Source of the DNA: Typha latifolia
Taxonomy: Eukaryota > Streptophyta > Magnoliopsida > Poales > Typhaceae
Length of the DNA stretch: 64,000 nucleotides
Direction: 5' to 3'
Assembly: GCA_019914945.1 (NCBI GenBank)
Contig: CM034103.1
Location: 9,424,001 to 9,488,000, forward strand
The notes beneath the pieces were generated by a model. The model searched no databases, was not told where the DNA came from, and saw only the letters and a program-made list of their open reading frames with translations. The stretch's first letter is position 1; every line of letters starts with the position of its first letter. Positions 53,222 through 64,000 of this stretch are shown piece after piece. The position numbers and the translations under genes are program-made.

Positions 53222-54579
53222 ACTCCCGATCTGTTTAGAATACTAATGACCAGGGGTGAAACGCTCATCATATTGAAAGCAAAGGCCCTTCACTCTTTGC
53301 TCCTCCACCTAAGCAGGTGTGAGAGTTCGAATGGGAGGTCTTGTGCCTCCTCTAACATCGGAAGATCTCAAAGGTGGTTGTGGTCTAGTACTCACAGCCA
53401 CTATTTTTGAAACTGCAGAATTTCTAGCCGGTGTTCTAGGTGCAAACCGCCAATCTCGGTTGCCCTAATTGGTTTTCGCTGCCATCTTTAGAGCCTTATG
53501 TTTTTGCTCCATCCTCACGGCCTTCTGAAAGGCCTCCTCCAGAGTAGCAGGACATAGAGCACTAACATCCGCTTGTATCTCATCCCGTAGCCCTGAAATA
53601 AATGTACTTATCAATGTCCGTTCAGGCCAAGGTGGCTCACAACGACTACTAACTTTCTCAAACTCAGCTTGTTACTCCAATACGGTCGTCCTTTGAACCA
53701 TCTTGCTTAATGTGGCAGCAAAATCTTCATATGCCGCAGTCCCAAATCTGCGTATAATCCTCCTACAAAAATCAGCCCATCCGATAAATCCACCACCACG
53801 AAGAATCGATCTATACCAATGCAATGCCGTTCCTTAGAGGTGAAAGCTTGCCATCTGGACTTTTGCATCTTTCGTTGTACCTTGACAGTCAAAATATTGT
53901 TAAACTTAAAACACCCAATCCATTAAATTATTGCCTTGAAATTTTGGAAAGTCCAAGCATGCGATTCTCCCCTGAATAGCATTGTCGGGTTTGCGAAAGA
54001 TCCTTGGTTCAGGTCTAAACCTTTGTGCAAGTTGATCACCTTCTCTATATCCTCGAGCATGTCCATCACCATCTCCATAGGGATCAACCTCATCCTCATA
54101 GTGGCAATCCTCTTCATTGACGAAGCGCACCGGTGTCGCACGCCTTTCGGGTTGCACCACCGCCGGTCTTGGGTTTTGCAACGGAGGTGGGGAATAATGT
54201 GTGGACATAGGTAAGAGGGGATCATTGACACTCGCATGACGCACCTGGACCTATTGGGTATCAATTCGATGGGGTCCCACTGGTGGTCCTTCTTGAAACT
54301 CCGATCGCTGTCGAGGAGATAACGAATCAAATCGGTTCCTGATTTATTCGTTGAAATTATTGCGATCCTTTTGAATTGAGTCAACTCTATGCATCAATAT
54401 ATGGAACATGCCCCTAATTCATCCATATTCGCACTCATGGACATTGGTTGACTCGGTCCTACCGTGGTTGCCCCAAAGAAATCGACCTCATGGTTAGGGT
54501 CATCGTGGATTGAGTCCTCCCTTATCGGTGTGCTCTCCATAGGTCTCCTTGTTGATATCATTTTCCTTGTTTCAACCAT
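53222..54579 (-). pseudogene. gag: Gag (element L2)
   Basis: Start ATG at 54579-54577 (MVETRKMISTRRPMEST). Frame breaks near 54420 and 53905. The linker block 'PLLPMSTHYSPPPLQNPRPAVVQPERRATPVRFVNEEDCHYEDEVDPYGDGDGH' is open at 54244-53906. Core remnants go down to 53400; the knuckle near 53270 has lost a Cys codon ('CFQYDERFTPGH'-like). Confidence 0.75.
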
Positions 54580-54603
54580 TAATGGAGGTCTGAGGTTCGC
54601 CTC

Positions 54604-55375
54604 CTCTGATATCAATTGATAAGTTCTCGAACCAAAGATAGGCTATGCAACTATTCCTCCAAGATCTGAATGTATTATAGGAATCAATCAGCACAACCGT
54701 GGAAAAATATTTGTCAAATATTATCTGATGGGTATAAAGTTACGAAACTAATTGGGTTAGTTCCTTAACTTCCTAATCTACAACTTTCATATTTATGCCA
54801 TTTACAAATTCAAATTGTAGCAGGGACAAAAATATGGAATAACGTGGGTGATGGTGGTGATGACGGATGGAGTGGATGTTAGGGTTATGGATGGATATGG
54901 AGATGAAGGTGGATTGTGGAAGTGGTTAAAGGATGTAGACGAAGGGAACGAAGTGGTTGAGATCCCAAAGAAGAGGTGGCTCGACTATCGAAGGAGATTA
55001 GAAGTTAGGAGAAGCCTTGCCAACGGTAGAGGTGGAAGGATGGTGAAGAGGGAGGAGGGAGAACTCTAGAGAGAAGATAAGAGGCAAGAAATCAATAATC
55101 CAATTGCATAATGAATTTGGCTGCCATCCACATATGTATAGAGGCTAGCCAACAAGTCCTAAAATAATATAAAACCCTAATTCTAGAGGCGTTCGAACGC
55201 GGCCGTTCGAACTCACCTGACCGCGTTCGAACACACAATATACGTTCTCTGTATTTACAAACCTGATGTAGGCGTTCACAAGGGCGTTCGAATACAACCC
55301 CTCCTTCGTTTGAACGCGACCTACAGGAATTTTAGTTTAATAAAAATAAATACCTAATGCAATAAGAAAATATCC
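54604..55375 (-). repeat. L2 PBS and 5' LTR, U3 end truncated
   Basis: PBS core 'cctctgatatca' at 54604-54615, one base off the tRNA-iMet site, then the LTR from 'tgataagttc' at 54618. The palindrome module is at about 55185-55325. The LTR stops at 'aatatcctatca' near 55375, where plus-strand RT begins. Confidence 0.75.
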
Positions 55376-55981
55376 TATCAAAGAGTTAGTGTTTTTGCGT
55401 AGACTATCTTGTACTAAACGCTTTCACCGTCAAGGACCGATACCTAATACCAGTCATAGAGGAGCTATTGGATGAGTTGGCAGGAGCATCATATTTCAGC
55501 AAGCTCGACCTCCGTGCCATCTATCATCAGATTCGTGTGCGAGCAGAGGACATCCATAAGATAGCATTCTGAGATCACAACAGGCATTACGAGTTTCGAG
55601 TAATGCCATTCGGATTGACAAACGCATCAGTGACCTTCTAGGGGCTGATGTATTATGTCTACTCCTTAGATGGCATGTATATTATTTTTTGATAATATCC
55701 TGGTGTATAGCAAGACTTGTGACTAGTTCACCTATGCTTAGTGTTGGGGTTGTTGGTGGATCACTCTCTAAAGATGAAGAAAAGCAAATGCCTTTGGGGA
55801 GAGCACAGAGTATAGTACCTCGACCACATCATCTTAAAAGAGGGCGTGGTAGCCAACCCAAGCAAGGTATCGTGTATGGTTGGGTAGTCACAATCGGTCA
55901 CGATTCATGAGCTGCGGGGTTTTTTTTGGTCTGACAGGGTACTATCAGAGATTTGTGGCAAGTTATGAGAAGATTGTGGCA
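55376..55981 (+). pseudogene. pol: Reverse transcriptase remnant (element M, left part)
   Basis: Degraded RT: '[35 protein letters not shown]'-like, '[18 protein letters not shown]', 'FDNILVYSK' (D-D changed to D-N). It ends with 'GYYQRFVASYEKIVA', where a solo LTR is inserted. The first part holds several stops. Confidence 0.7.
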
Positions 55982-56907
55982 TGATACGATCTCCCCTTGG
56001 CTAAGGTTTAATCTATCCTATTTTCAGATCTGGACAGGATCTAGCATAGAACTTTGGAAATGGATCTTGAAATATGCAGCCATCGAACCAACGTAAAATT
56101 TTCATATGTTGTAGCCCTAGAAAAGAACTTTCCAACAAATCTAATTTCAGGAAAATCGGATGGTGGGATCTCGAGATATTGTCCGAGAAGTAGACGAACG
56201 TCAGGGAGTTTGTCTATAGATCCGTGGATGGAAGCATGAGATCCTAGGTGATGATGGATGGTGGTAGACCAGCGGTAATGGGGTAGCACTGGTGAGTAAG
56301 TGGTGGTGGAAGGATTATGCATGATGGAAGGGGTTAGGGCAAGGTAATAGATAGATTGGAAGAAGGGGGAGGAGTGGCCCGCCCTTAAGGGATTAGGGTG
56401 AGTGGCCAATCGAGGGAGGCTAGAAGCGGTGGCGCCGGGGAATGAGAGAACAAGAGAGAAGAAGAAGAAGAAAAAGAAGAAGATGAAGAAGAAGAAGAAG
56501 AAGAAGAAGACTAGGGCAAAACTCAATTCATTCAATAATGACTCCTTGGTTGCCATCCACACCTATAGAGGCTAACCAAACAATTCAAAAATGGCAATTA
56601 TTAACCCTAAAAATAGTGGATTGTTGCCGACCGTGTTCGAACGCACAAAAAGCGTTCTCTGTCGATGTGAACCTGATGCAGGCGTTTGGACGCGCCCGAT
56701 CACGTTCGAACGAATAATTTGCAATCTCTATTTTCGTGAACCTGATGCAAGCGTTCACAAGCGCGTTAGAACGCACCCCACCTACATTCGCACACAACAT
56801 ATAAAAAAACTTATTTTTCCCTAAAATAAATACTAAAACAAGAATAAAAGACACTCTTAGAGTGTATCCATGCTTGAGACGATATCGGTGAAGTCCGAAT
56901 CGTATCA
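55982..56907 (-). mobile_element. Solo LTR, subfamily A', perfect TSD
   Basis: Ends TGATACGAT (55982) and CGTATCA (56907), flanked by TGGCA on both sides (55977-55981 and 56908-56912). Removing it and one TGGCA restores the RT reading 'KIVAPLTSLL'. It contains the palindrome module at about 56630-56795, GAA-rich simple sequence at 56450-56512 and no PBS repeats. Confidence 0.9.
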
Positions 56908-58864
56908 TGGCACCTCTCACGTCATTGCTAAATAAGGATGCCTTCTAGTGGACCAAGGCAGCGACGAAAGCATTTGAAGAGCTAAAGACTGCTATGGCGT
57001 CCATACCGGTGTTGGTGCTACTCGATTTGACAAAGCCATTTTGTGATCAAGTGTGACGTATCCGGGTCGGGTATTGAGGCTATTCTTATGCAGTCTAGGA
57101 CGCCTATTGCTTATCTCAACAAGGCCTTATCAGGGAGGTCAATGTAGCTTTCTACATACGAGCGAGAGATGCTCGCTATCCTGCACGCGGTGACTAAGTG
57201 GAGAACATATTTGATCGCATGATGGTTTGTGATCAGAACGGACCAGCGAAGCTTGCCATTTTTTATGGAACAATGGGTTCGCATTTCAGCGCAACAGAGG
57301 TGGGTCACCATGCTGCTAGGATACAACTACGAGTTGTAGTACAAAAAGTGGATAGAAAATAAGGCGGAGGATGCACTCTCATGACAGCCCATGCTTGTCG
57401 AGCTGGCAATTTATTTAGTCCCATATTTTCCTTTATTGCTGATTTGAGGACTACAGGTACCCAGTGATCCAGAGGTGTCTTGGTTAATACATGAGTTGGG
57501 AAGCAACCCTATGAGAAACCCTGAACTCAAAAGCAGAAGATGACTATTGTTGGATTGCGGGCGCAGAAGACGATGCATTATGGAGGCAACTCATGGATTT
57601 CTTCCATTCCACACCAAAGGCGAGAGATGAGGGCCTCTTAAGGACTTATAGGAGGCTCTCCCAAGTTGTGCATGGACTGGAATAAAGAAGGAGCTAAAGA
57701 GATTCGAGCAGGATTGCAATATTTGTTAGTGGGCAAAGGCCAATTCGTTGAGGCCAACGGGATTACTACAGCATTTGCTCATTTCGGAGCACATTTGGGA
57801 GGATATCTCCATGGACTTCATTGATGGCTATCGCTAGTGATAGAGTATTCTGTCATCTTTGTCGTGGTACACAACCTAAGCAAGTATGCTCACTTCTCAG
57901 CCCTAGCGCACCCATATTTGGTGAAGGCAGTTGTGGTGGTGTTCGTGCGTGACATGGCCAAGCTTCATGGCATGCCGCGCTCGATCATGTACGACTGTGA
58001 TAGAGTCTTCATTAGCAACTTTTGAATGGAGTATTTTACACTTTAAGGGACCCGGTTAGACCTTAGTTTAGCCTACCACCCTTAGACAGATGGCTAAACT
58101 AAGGTGATTAACCGAGGCATTGAGTAGTATTTGCAGTGTTTTGTCGGAGAGCGGCCGAGGAGATGGCGCAATAATCTTCCCTGGGCAAAGTGGCCATACA
58201 ACAGTGTGTTTCACACTAACAAAGAGATAACACCTTTTAAGGTAGTGTGTGGCAGACCCCCACCTTCCCTACAAACATATGACCTAGAGGCAACAACGGT
58301 GCGAACGGAGGCTAATCTAGAGTTGGTCGATTGAGATGTGACATTACGGAGGCTTAGGACTCACATGGCAATGACACAGAATCGCATGAAGTAAATCTAC
58401 GACCGTTGACACTGCGAGTTAGAGTTCGTGATCAAAGATCTTGTGTTTGTGTGCATTCAACCCTATCAGCTGGTGACACTAAGACTAGTGTGCAACTAAA
58501 AGCTGGCGCATTGCTACTTGGGGCCCTTTCATGTATTGGAGCGAGTTGGCCCCATCGCGTATAGGTTGAAGCTTCCAGGGAGGTCACAGGTGTATATTGT
58601 ATTCCACGTGTCCTTGCTGCGTAGGTGTTGACCATATAGTGGGGTCGGATATACTAGAGCCGATTGAAGAGATGAGAATTCTAGAGCCAATTCGTCTACT
58701 GGCTAGGTGTAGGAGACGATGAGGAGGACAACTAGAGACGAAGATCCTGGTGAAGTGGCTAAGCAGGCCATTCGATGAGTCTACATGGGAGCTTGAGTCG
58801 GATACCATTGATTGCTTCCCTGATTTCACACCTTGAGGGCAAGGTGGTAAAAGCATGGTGGGAT
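56908..58864 (+). pseudogene. pol: RNase H, integrase and chromodomain remnant (element M)
   Basis: In order: 'APLTSLLNKDAF', RNase H fragments to about 57380, weak zinc-binding region about 57590-57740, integrase core 57790-58150 ('VIFVVVHNLSKYAHFSALAHPYLVKAVVVVFVRDMAKLHGMPRSIMYDCDRVFISNF'), then an open stretch 58131-58334 and the chromodomain region to 58835. Many stops and shifts. It is clearly older or more decayed than the K and A copies. Confidence 0.75.
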
Positions 58865-59410
58865 TGACATAACTCGGATTGGACCTAATTATCTCGAGTT
58901 GAGTCTACTTTGTTTTTTTAAAGATTAAAAAAAATTCTGACTGTCGTGTTCGAACACCTGCATACGTTCGCAAATATAAAAAAAACGTATTTAGCGTATT
59001 CGATATCGCGTTTAAACGTCCATGTTCAAATGCCTATATATGTTCGCAAATATAGATAACATATTTAGCGCATTCGATGTCGCGTTCGAACATCCACGTT
59101 CGAATGCCTATATACGTTCACAAATACAGATAACATATTTAGCTCGTTTGTCAACCGCGTTCGAACGCGATCGGCGAAAGTGCACTTTTTTTAGGACTTT
59201 CTTTTGACTATTTTGCTTGTTAGATTAGCCTCTAAATATGTGAAAGTCAATCTTATGATTATTATTTAATGAATTAAGTTTCTTCCTCAATTTTTTCTCT
59301 CCTTCCCTATCGTTCCCTCCTACCACGAGTACACCATCTCTAAACTTCTCGACTGGCTTAACCCCTAGACCATTAGGGAAGGTCCACTTCTTCCTCTTCT
59401 TCTATTCTCC
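58865..59410 (+). repeat. Family M 3' LTR, truncated
   Basis: Starts TGACATAACTCGG after the 'gggcaaggtgg' tract. It carries GTTCGAAC palindromes in a tandem array with a period near 75 bp (58960-59160; 'gcctatata' at 59032 and 59106). TATA-like 'cctctaaatatg' near 59229. The LTR similarity fades in the CT-rich leader near 59410. Confidence 0.65.
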
Positions 59411-60415
59411 CTTACATCCAAATATTTCACATTGAAACTGAGATCACAAAACGATCTCATGTTCATCAGACCATAAGCCTATTCAATAGTCTGGCTCATG
59501 TCCATGGTTTATGGCCTTTCCCTCTCTTTTTTTTTACTTTTGCCGGAATTATTTTCCTTTTCCCCTCTTTGCTAGTTTTTCTCTCTCTCTCTCTCTCTCC
59601 TTTTCTTCCTCGACAACCAACCCACCTCCACAGATTTTTTTTTTTTTTTTTTCTGTTGAACCTTAACAGGGCATGACCATGAGCGGACAACCCAACCCTT
59701 CTACCCTCTTAATCCAAGAAGGTATTGAATTAGACTGGGGACCCTAAACTCGGTCCAAGCTCGTACCTTTTTTTAAAAACATACCTAGAACTGGACTAAG
59801 CTAGAGTGCTAGACCTTAGCCCGGCCAAAGCCTGGTTATCCTTGAGAACCCATATTTTCACCTCTAATTGCTGAGGATAATTTAATAAGATTCCCGAGGA
59901 AAGTGCAATGGCACAACATCTTTTACAAGTTGGTTCTAATTGTTAAATCTTAACTATAGATATTGACCATTGTTTCGGCTCATCTCTACATGGTATTAAT
60001 GACCTATGGGAATTTTATATTCTTAATAAAGGGCTCGGTATTATTCAGGCGACATTCGTAGGATTACCCCTAAAACGTTTACTATAACATTCTCCTTTGT
60101 CTCCATGGCACCAACTTGATTTACGTAATTTTAGGTAAATAAACTTGATTTGACATTCATGCCGCCTGAGCTGAGATATATTATTACCTCTCCAGTACCA
60201 ACCCATTATGAGGTGTTAGTTGAACTTGACCCAAAGAATTACTATAACATTCCCAAACAAATCTAGTCTCGCAGAATTAATTTAAAAAATGGGATCTGAT
60301 GTTTATCTGCAAATTATGATTTCCTCTTAGCAAATTTAAAGTGGAAAAAAAAATTTTACTACAGACAGCATCCACCTTAGTTTCTTGCACGTTCAAACGT
60401 TATCTAACTTATACA
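59411..60415. other. Intergenic, mostly single-copy looking
   Basis: About 1 kb with no gene seen. It contains a (CT)n tract at 59581-59602 and a T-run at 59635-59652. The text is AT-rich and shows none of the retroelement blocks found to the left. It forms the distal upstream region of the expansin gene. Confidence 0.6.
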
Positions 60416-60431
60416 AACTTGGAAGCACGTT
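60416..60431 (+). promoter_or_regulatory. Root-hair element (RHE) match
   Basis: AACTTGGAAGCACGTT fits the published root-hair cis-element consensus WHHDTGNNN(N)KCACGWH at every position with the 3-N form. It lies about 315-330 bp upstream of the expansin ATG on the coding strand. A second GCACGTT at 60387-60393 lacks the upstream TG. In known genes this element is bound by RSL-type bHLH factors. Confidence 0.55.
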
Positions 60432-60665
60432 AACAAAGCCGACCAAAGCGCAATGCCCGTGGCTTCCATGTCTGCAGAATCCAAGCTTCAAGAAAGTATG
60501 CCATATTCCAAATATAGCCCTTATATGGAGGATAACTAGGAGGGCATTTTGATCAATTACTTGGTACAATAATAATCGTGGCACCAACTTATACAAATCC
60601 AACTAGGTCAATGATAAGATCATGTCAGGGTTGCTAGCACTAGAAAGGGGCCCAGCAGAAGAGCT

Positions 60666-60673
60666 TTATAATA
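60666..60673 (+). promoter_or_regulatory. Expansin TATA box candidate
   Basis: 'ttataata' within 'gagctttataatac', 72 bp upstream of the ATG. This would place the start near 60700 and leave a leader of about 45 bases. Confidence 0.55.
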
Positions 60674-60744
60674 CCCTTGTGGGCTGCCCCAAAGGAGCAG
60701 AGCAAGCCATCTACGTTAGCTTGTAGCAGCTTGAGTTAATTGCC

Positions 60745-61322
60745 ATGGCTTCTACCTCTCAGAAAACTAGCCTCTTAGCGGTGGTAGTGACGATGGCAAT
60801 GATCGCCGTTAGCGTAAATGCTAAATTCACGGAGAGCGAATGGAATTACGCCCACGCAACGTTCTACGGAGACGATTCCGGCGCCTCTAACGACATGGGT
60901 CTGTGTCTCCTAATCAATAATTCTTGCAAGTGCAATAATTTTATGTACTGGTACTTTCATATCTGAAGAGATTTGTTGTTTTATAACTATCTGTAGGTGG
61001 AGCCTGCGGCTATGGCAACCTATACAGCAACGGCTACGGGACCGATACGGCGGCGTTGAGCTCCGTCTTATTCAACGACGGACTCGGTTGCGGTGGTTGC
61101 TACCAGATCCGCTGCAGTGGGGCGCCGGCGTGCTTCCCTGGCTCCCCGATCATCACCGTTACGGCGACGAACCTCTGCCCGCCGAACTGGGCTCAGGACT
61201 CGAACAACGGCGGGTGGTGCAACCCTCCGAGGGTGCATTTCGATTTGGCCAAGCCATCCTTCATGAGGATAGCCGAATGGCGCGCCGGTATCGTGCCAGT
61301 CATGTACAGGAGGTAAAGTTAG

Positions 61323-61356
<34 letters not shown>

Positions 61357-61732
61357 GAAGAAACATGTGAACATTAATGATATATTAATTTGTCACATTA
61401 CTACATGCTCATGATATAGGGTGCCCTGCGCTAAGAAAGGAGGAATCCGCTTCCAGTTCCAGGGAAACGCTTACTGGTTGCTAGTGTATGTCTTGAACAT
61501 GGGAGGTTCAGGAGACATTAAAAACATGTGGGTAAAGGGAACGAACACAGACTGGATCAGCATGAGCCACAACTGGGGTGCAAGTTACCAAGCCTTTGCT
61601 AACTTGGGAGGACAAGCTCTCTCCTTCAAGATTAACACCTACTCCTCGGATGAGACAACCGTCTTCGACGACGTTGCCGATGCTTACTGGAGCGTCGGAA
61701 TGACCTACGAGGCGAATTCGAACTTCATGTAA
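60745..61732 (+). CDS. EXPA: Alpha-expansin, root-hair (EXPA7/18-like) type
   Basis: Cell-wall loosening protein that acts without hydrolysis on cellulose-xyloglucan contacts. Exons 60745-60898, 60997-61312 and 61420-61732 (261 codons with stop, 260 residues). ATG context 'attgccATGGCT' is good. Residues 1-26 are a signal peptide (cut after SVNA). Residues about 40-155 are the DPBB domain: eight Cys in all, GACGYG at 53-58, TATNLCPPN at 107-115, GGWCNPP at 123-129 and HFD at 132-134. The C-terminal CBM63 domain has W176, W202, W209 and Y213. '[14 protein letters not shown]' and '[15 protein letters not shown]' resemble the root-hair EXPA7/EXPA18 clade more than general EXPAs. No stop or frameshift; likely functional. 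Clade assignment is from memory of the family. Confidence 0.93.
60899..60996 (+). other. Expansin intron 1 (98 bp)
   Basis: Donor 'GG|gtctgt' and acceptor 'ctgtag|GT'. It splits the first Gly codon of MGGACGYG, the usual position of intron A in alpha-expansins. Confidence 0.9.
61313..61419 (+). other. Expansin intron 2 (107 bp) with (TA)n
   Basis: Donor 'AG|gtaaag', acceptor 'atatag|G'. It splits an Arg codon of 'VMYRRVPC'. It carries a TA microsatellite at 61324-61352, which should be polymorphic. Confidence 0.9.
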
Positions 61733-62736
61733 GGAAGAGCATGGTGAGATTTGAGGCTACGTGCATGGTACAACTCTTGTGTAAGGGCATGAATGTTCTT
61801 TGTTTCCCTGGTTGTTAGTTTCTCCCATAATGTCAATCCAAGTCATTGGGACAAGGCTTCAGTTTTTTTTTTTCTGTATTTTGATTTTATCCTTTTTGTA
61901 TTCCTTTTGTCCATAATTGTTGTCTGTCTATGTTACCTGCGGTATTAAAACAAAATTTTTGTGCCTTATGAACATCTGGTAATTGTGTTCTCTCAGTTAT
62001 ATGCATAATTAAGTAATTTCTTGGACATATACTTGTTGCATTCAATTAAAGAAGATCTTGGCATGTATGTTTAGAAATATATAAGAAACAACTAGAGGTA
62101 TGTAATTAATTTAATTAGCTCAATGGGCACTGGGTATCTGAACTGGAACTAACTGAAAACAGACGTGGTATTTTCAAGAATTTCTTGTCAAAATGAGCAT
62201 AGAATTAGGACAAGAGGAGCCATACTGAAAGAAGAATAAAAATCTTATCTTGAAGGGAGAGAGAGAGGGAGAGGAATATGTCCTAGAAATACTAAGTATT
62301 TCAGTTTCAAAATAAGTTTCTTACGGAAAAGTATTACACAATGGATGGAGACCCAGGGACCCCACAAACAGTAGAGCTGGACAGGGGCTTATTGTGCCCG
62401 TAATTTTGTAATTCAGTTGAACGTCTCACCAGTTTAACGTAGAAGTAAACTTAGTGAAATGATTAATGGACATTTGCTGGTGTTAATTAGTAATCAAACA
62501 GGATTAGTTCTTCAGCTGTATGGAAATCTTTGCTAAATTCTCTTTACTAAAGAAATAGAGAGCCACCTAAGAGAGACGCAGAATTTTAGATATTTCTGGT
62601 TCGTAGTGAAGGATGCATTCAGGTTTTCACGTGTGGGATAAATTATATCAATGTAACGGTTGTTATATTAACTTCTCGCAAGATTGATAGATCGACGAGC
62701 TATCTTTATCTTAGAGATTAATTCCCACTACCTTTG
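61733..62736. other. 3' flank and intergenic
   Basis: Holds the expansin 3' untranslated region (T-rich 61861-61920, 'ttgtattccttttgt' as a possible polyadenylation far-upstream element, 'attaaaac' near 61943) and unique-looking AT-rich sequence with a (GA)n tract at 62257-62272. No other gene is seen. Confidence 0.6.
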
Positions 62737-63764
62737 TGAAAAACACAAAGATACACGTATGTATTTAAACCCTAGGCAATGATATCACTTATTTGCTTAA
62801 GTAAAAGCGGAAGAAATATTAAAAAATAAAAGCAAAGATGAACGCCAAGATTTTAACGTGGAAAAACTCAAACAGGAAAAAAAACCATGAATCCAAACTC
62901 GGATCAAAACTAATCACTAGAATAGTAGCAGTTATAAGACTGACTCACAAAACAACCCATCGAATCCCACAACTTTGTTCTTCTCAGTCTTGTTTGCTAG
63001 AACCCACGATTCACCGCTTCTCGTGATTGATATCCAACCTCAGTGGCCCTTGAGATTGATCATTTATCTAGATAGCCCTTAAGACGAAAATATAATGCGT
63101 TGTAGAAGAGACGAACCTTGTTGGTAGAAGAAACAATGTAGCCTCAAGAATTCTCTTTTAATTGTCTTCACCAACCACCCTAGAGTTAAAGCATCACAAT
63201 GCTTATATATGTACCCAAGATAGAATCAAATCCAAGTCATATTTGAACTCACGAAAGTCCAAAATTTGCATCTTACGTAAGTGCATTCGAACGTGGCCCG
63301 AGTGCGTTCGAATAGCTTGACTTGTTGACCTAAGTGTGCTCGAACGCGATGACTTGATTTTCACTAATTTAGTTCGAACGCGCAAAAACACTCCTCTGTA
63401 TGTGTGAACATGCTGTGAACGTATGTAGAGTGCGTTCGAACGGCCCTTGACTGCGTTCGAACGGTAGAAAAATGTTCTCTATATGTGCGAACTCTTGCAC
63501 ACACGTTCAAATGACCCAAATGCGTTTTTTGTATGTGTGAACACTTGTGCTCGTGTTCGAATAGCCTGAATGCGTTATCTATATGTGCAAACGCATGTGC
63601 TCGCGTTCGAACGACCTAAACGCGGTGCGAACGCAAAAATCTTTCTCCTTTGATTTTGCAATTCTTCAATCCAAATACTTTCAAGACTTGTATAAATGTT
63701 CATGTACATGTATAAAAACACTTAGCATATTTTGTACACAATTGCCAACGCTAAAAACCTAATA
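62737..63764 (-). mobile_element. Family D solo LTR with perfect TSD
   Basis: From TGAAAAACAC (62737) to 'aacctaata' (63764), flanked by CTTTG on both sides (62732-62736 and 63765-63769). Minus orientation; first bases of the LTR are TATTAGG (TG changed to TA). The palindrome array at about 63280-63625 lies upstream of a reverse TATA box 'gcttatatatg' near 63199. The longest and best bounded D copy. Confidence 0.9.
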
Positions 63765-64000
63765 CTTTGGAAGCTAACGGTATTCTATTATTGTCTATCA
63801 AAGGAGAAAAGACTAAAATCATTTTTTCACCTCTAATGGTCTTCTATAATGGTCTTATTGCAGGTTCTTTAAGATAGAAGCGTATAAGATTGGAGTCCGA
63901 TGGAGATTCTTTGCAAAACTGTCTTGACCACCAGATCTTCTTACCCCTTAACTTTAAAGGTTTGTTCTTCTCAAAAAAATAAAAAATAAAAATAAATTAA
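63765..64000. other. Unrecognised sequence at window end
   Basis: Unique-looking DNA after the D LTR, with A-rich end. No open frame of interest and no repeat found elsewhere in the window. Confidence 0.5.

Noticed and set aside
54848..55069. 73-residue plus-strand frame.
   Set aside because: It is the antisense of the CT-rich leader of the L2 LTR; equivalent frames appear in other LTRs by composition.
56041..56562. 173-residue open frame on the minus strand.
   Set aside because: It runs through the leader of the solo LTR and a GAA/TTC tract. Similar leader frames occur in other LTRs and carry stops; no domain.
62838..63026. 62-residue plus-strand frame.
   Set aside because: It lies within the D solo LTR, antisense to its direction, with no domain and not conserved in the other D copies.

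Overview
The window is plant nuclear DNA. The evidence is one alpha-expansin gene with two short GT-AG introns, plus dense plant-type LTR retrotransposons: Ty3-type pol with chromodomain tails and a primer-binding site (PBS) matching the 3' end of initiator Met-tRNA. It suggests an angiosperm with a retrotransposon-rich genome; I cannot name the species. I see no rRNA, tRNA, CRISPR or bacterial-style operon.

Layout. Positions 1-59,400 are a nested stack of decayed LTR elements, grouped here by LTR ends. Family A (ends TGATACGATT...ATCGTATCA): a three-LTR compound element at 3845-9817, a deletion derivative with a perfect target-site duplication (TSD) at 18369-22462, a related LTR at 17301-18151 and a solo LTR with perfect TSD at 55982-56907. 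Family B/K/L (ends TGATACAC...TATCA): copies at 11437-13280, 22707-24507, 29316-34749, 37037-41754, 42247-50219 and 50220-55375. Family C: 300-1072 and 10978-11436. Family D (TGTTAGGTT...GGTTTTTCA, no internal region seen): 120-299, 13281-14253, 38524-39350, 45598-46493, 62737-63764. Family F (long LTR, TGTAATAACCC...GTGTCACA): 3054-3844 with 9818-9927, 14254-16808, 31688-34648. Family I: a 2.4-kb tandem duplication at 24696-29315. E, G, J, M and N are single remnants.

The only convincing host gene is at 60745-61732: a 260-residue secreted alpha-expansin whose sequence resembles the root-hair EXPA7/EXPA18 clade. About 320 bp upstream of its ATG lies a full match to the published root-hair element consensus. 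Single-copy-looking DNA surrounds it (59,411-62,736).

No element in the window looks able to move by itself. The best preserved reading frame is a 433-residue Gag at 47545-48846 (minus). Most pol genes carry stops, frameshifts or large deletions.

The most unusual signal is a palindromic module built on GCGTTCGAACGC. It sits upstream of the TATA box in the LTRs of at least six families (A, B, C, D, E, M) that otherwise differ, and is absent from F and I. Other notable signals are a primer-binding site reiterated at an exact 42-bp period in two families, and a 41-bp array of stem-loops in an F LTR whose stems vary while the loop is conserved. There is also a pair of inverted K copies that share the same internal deletions and the same D insertion.
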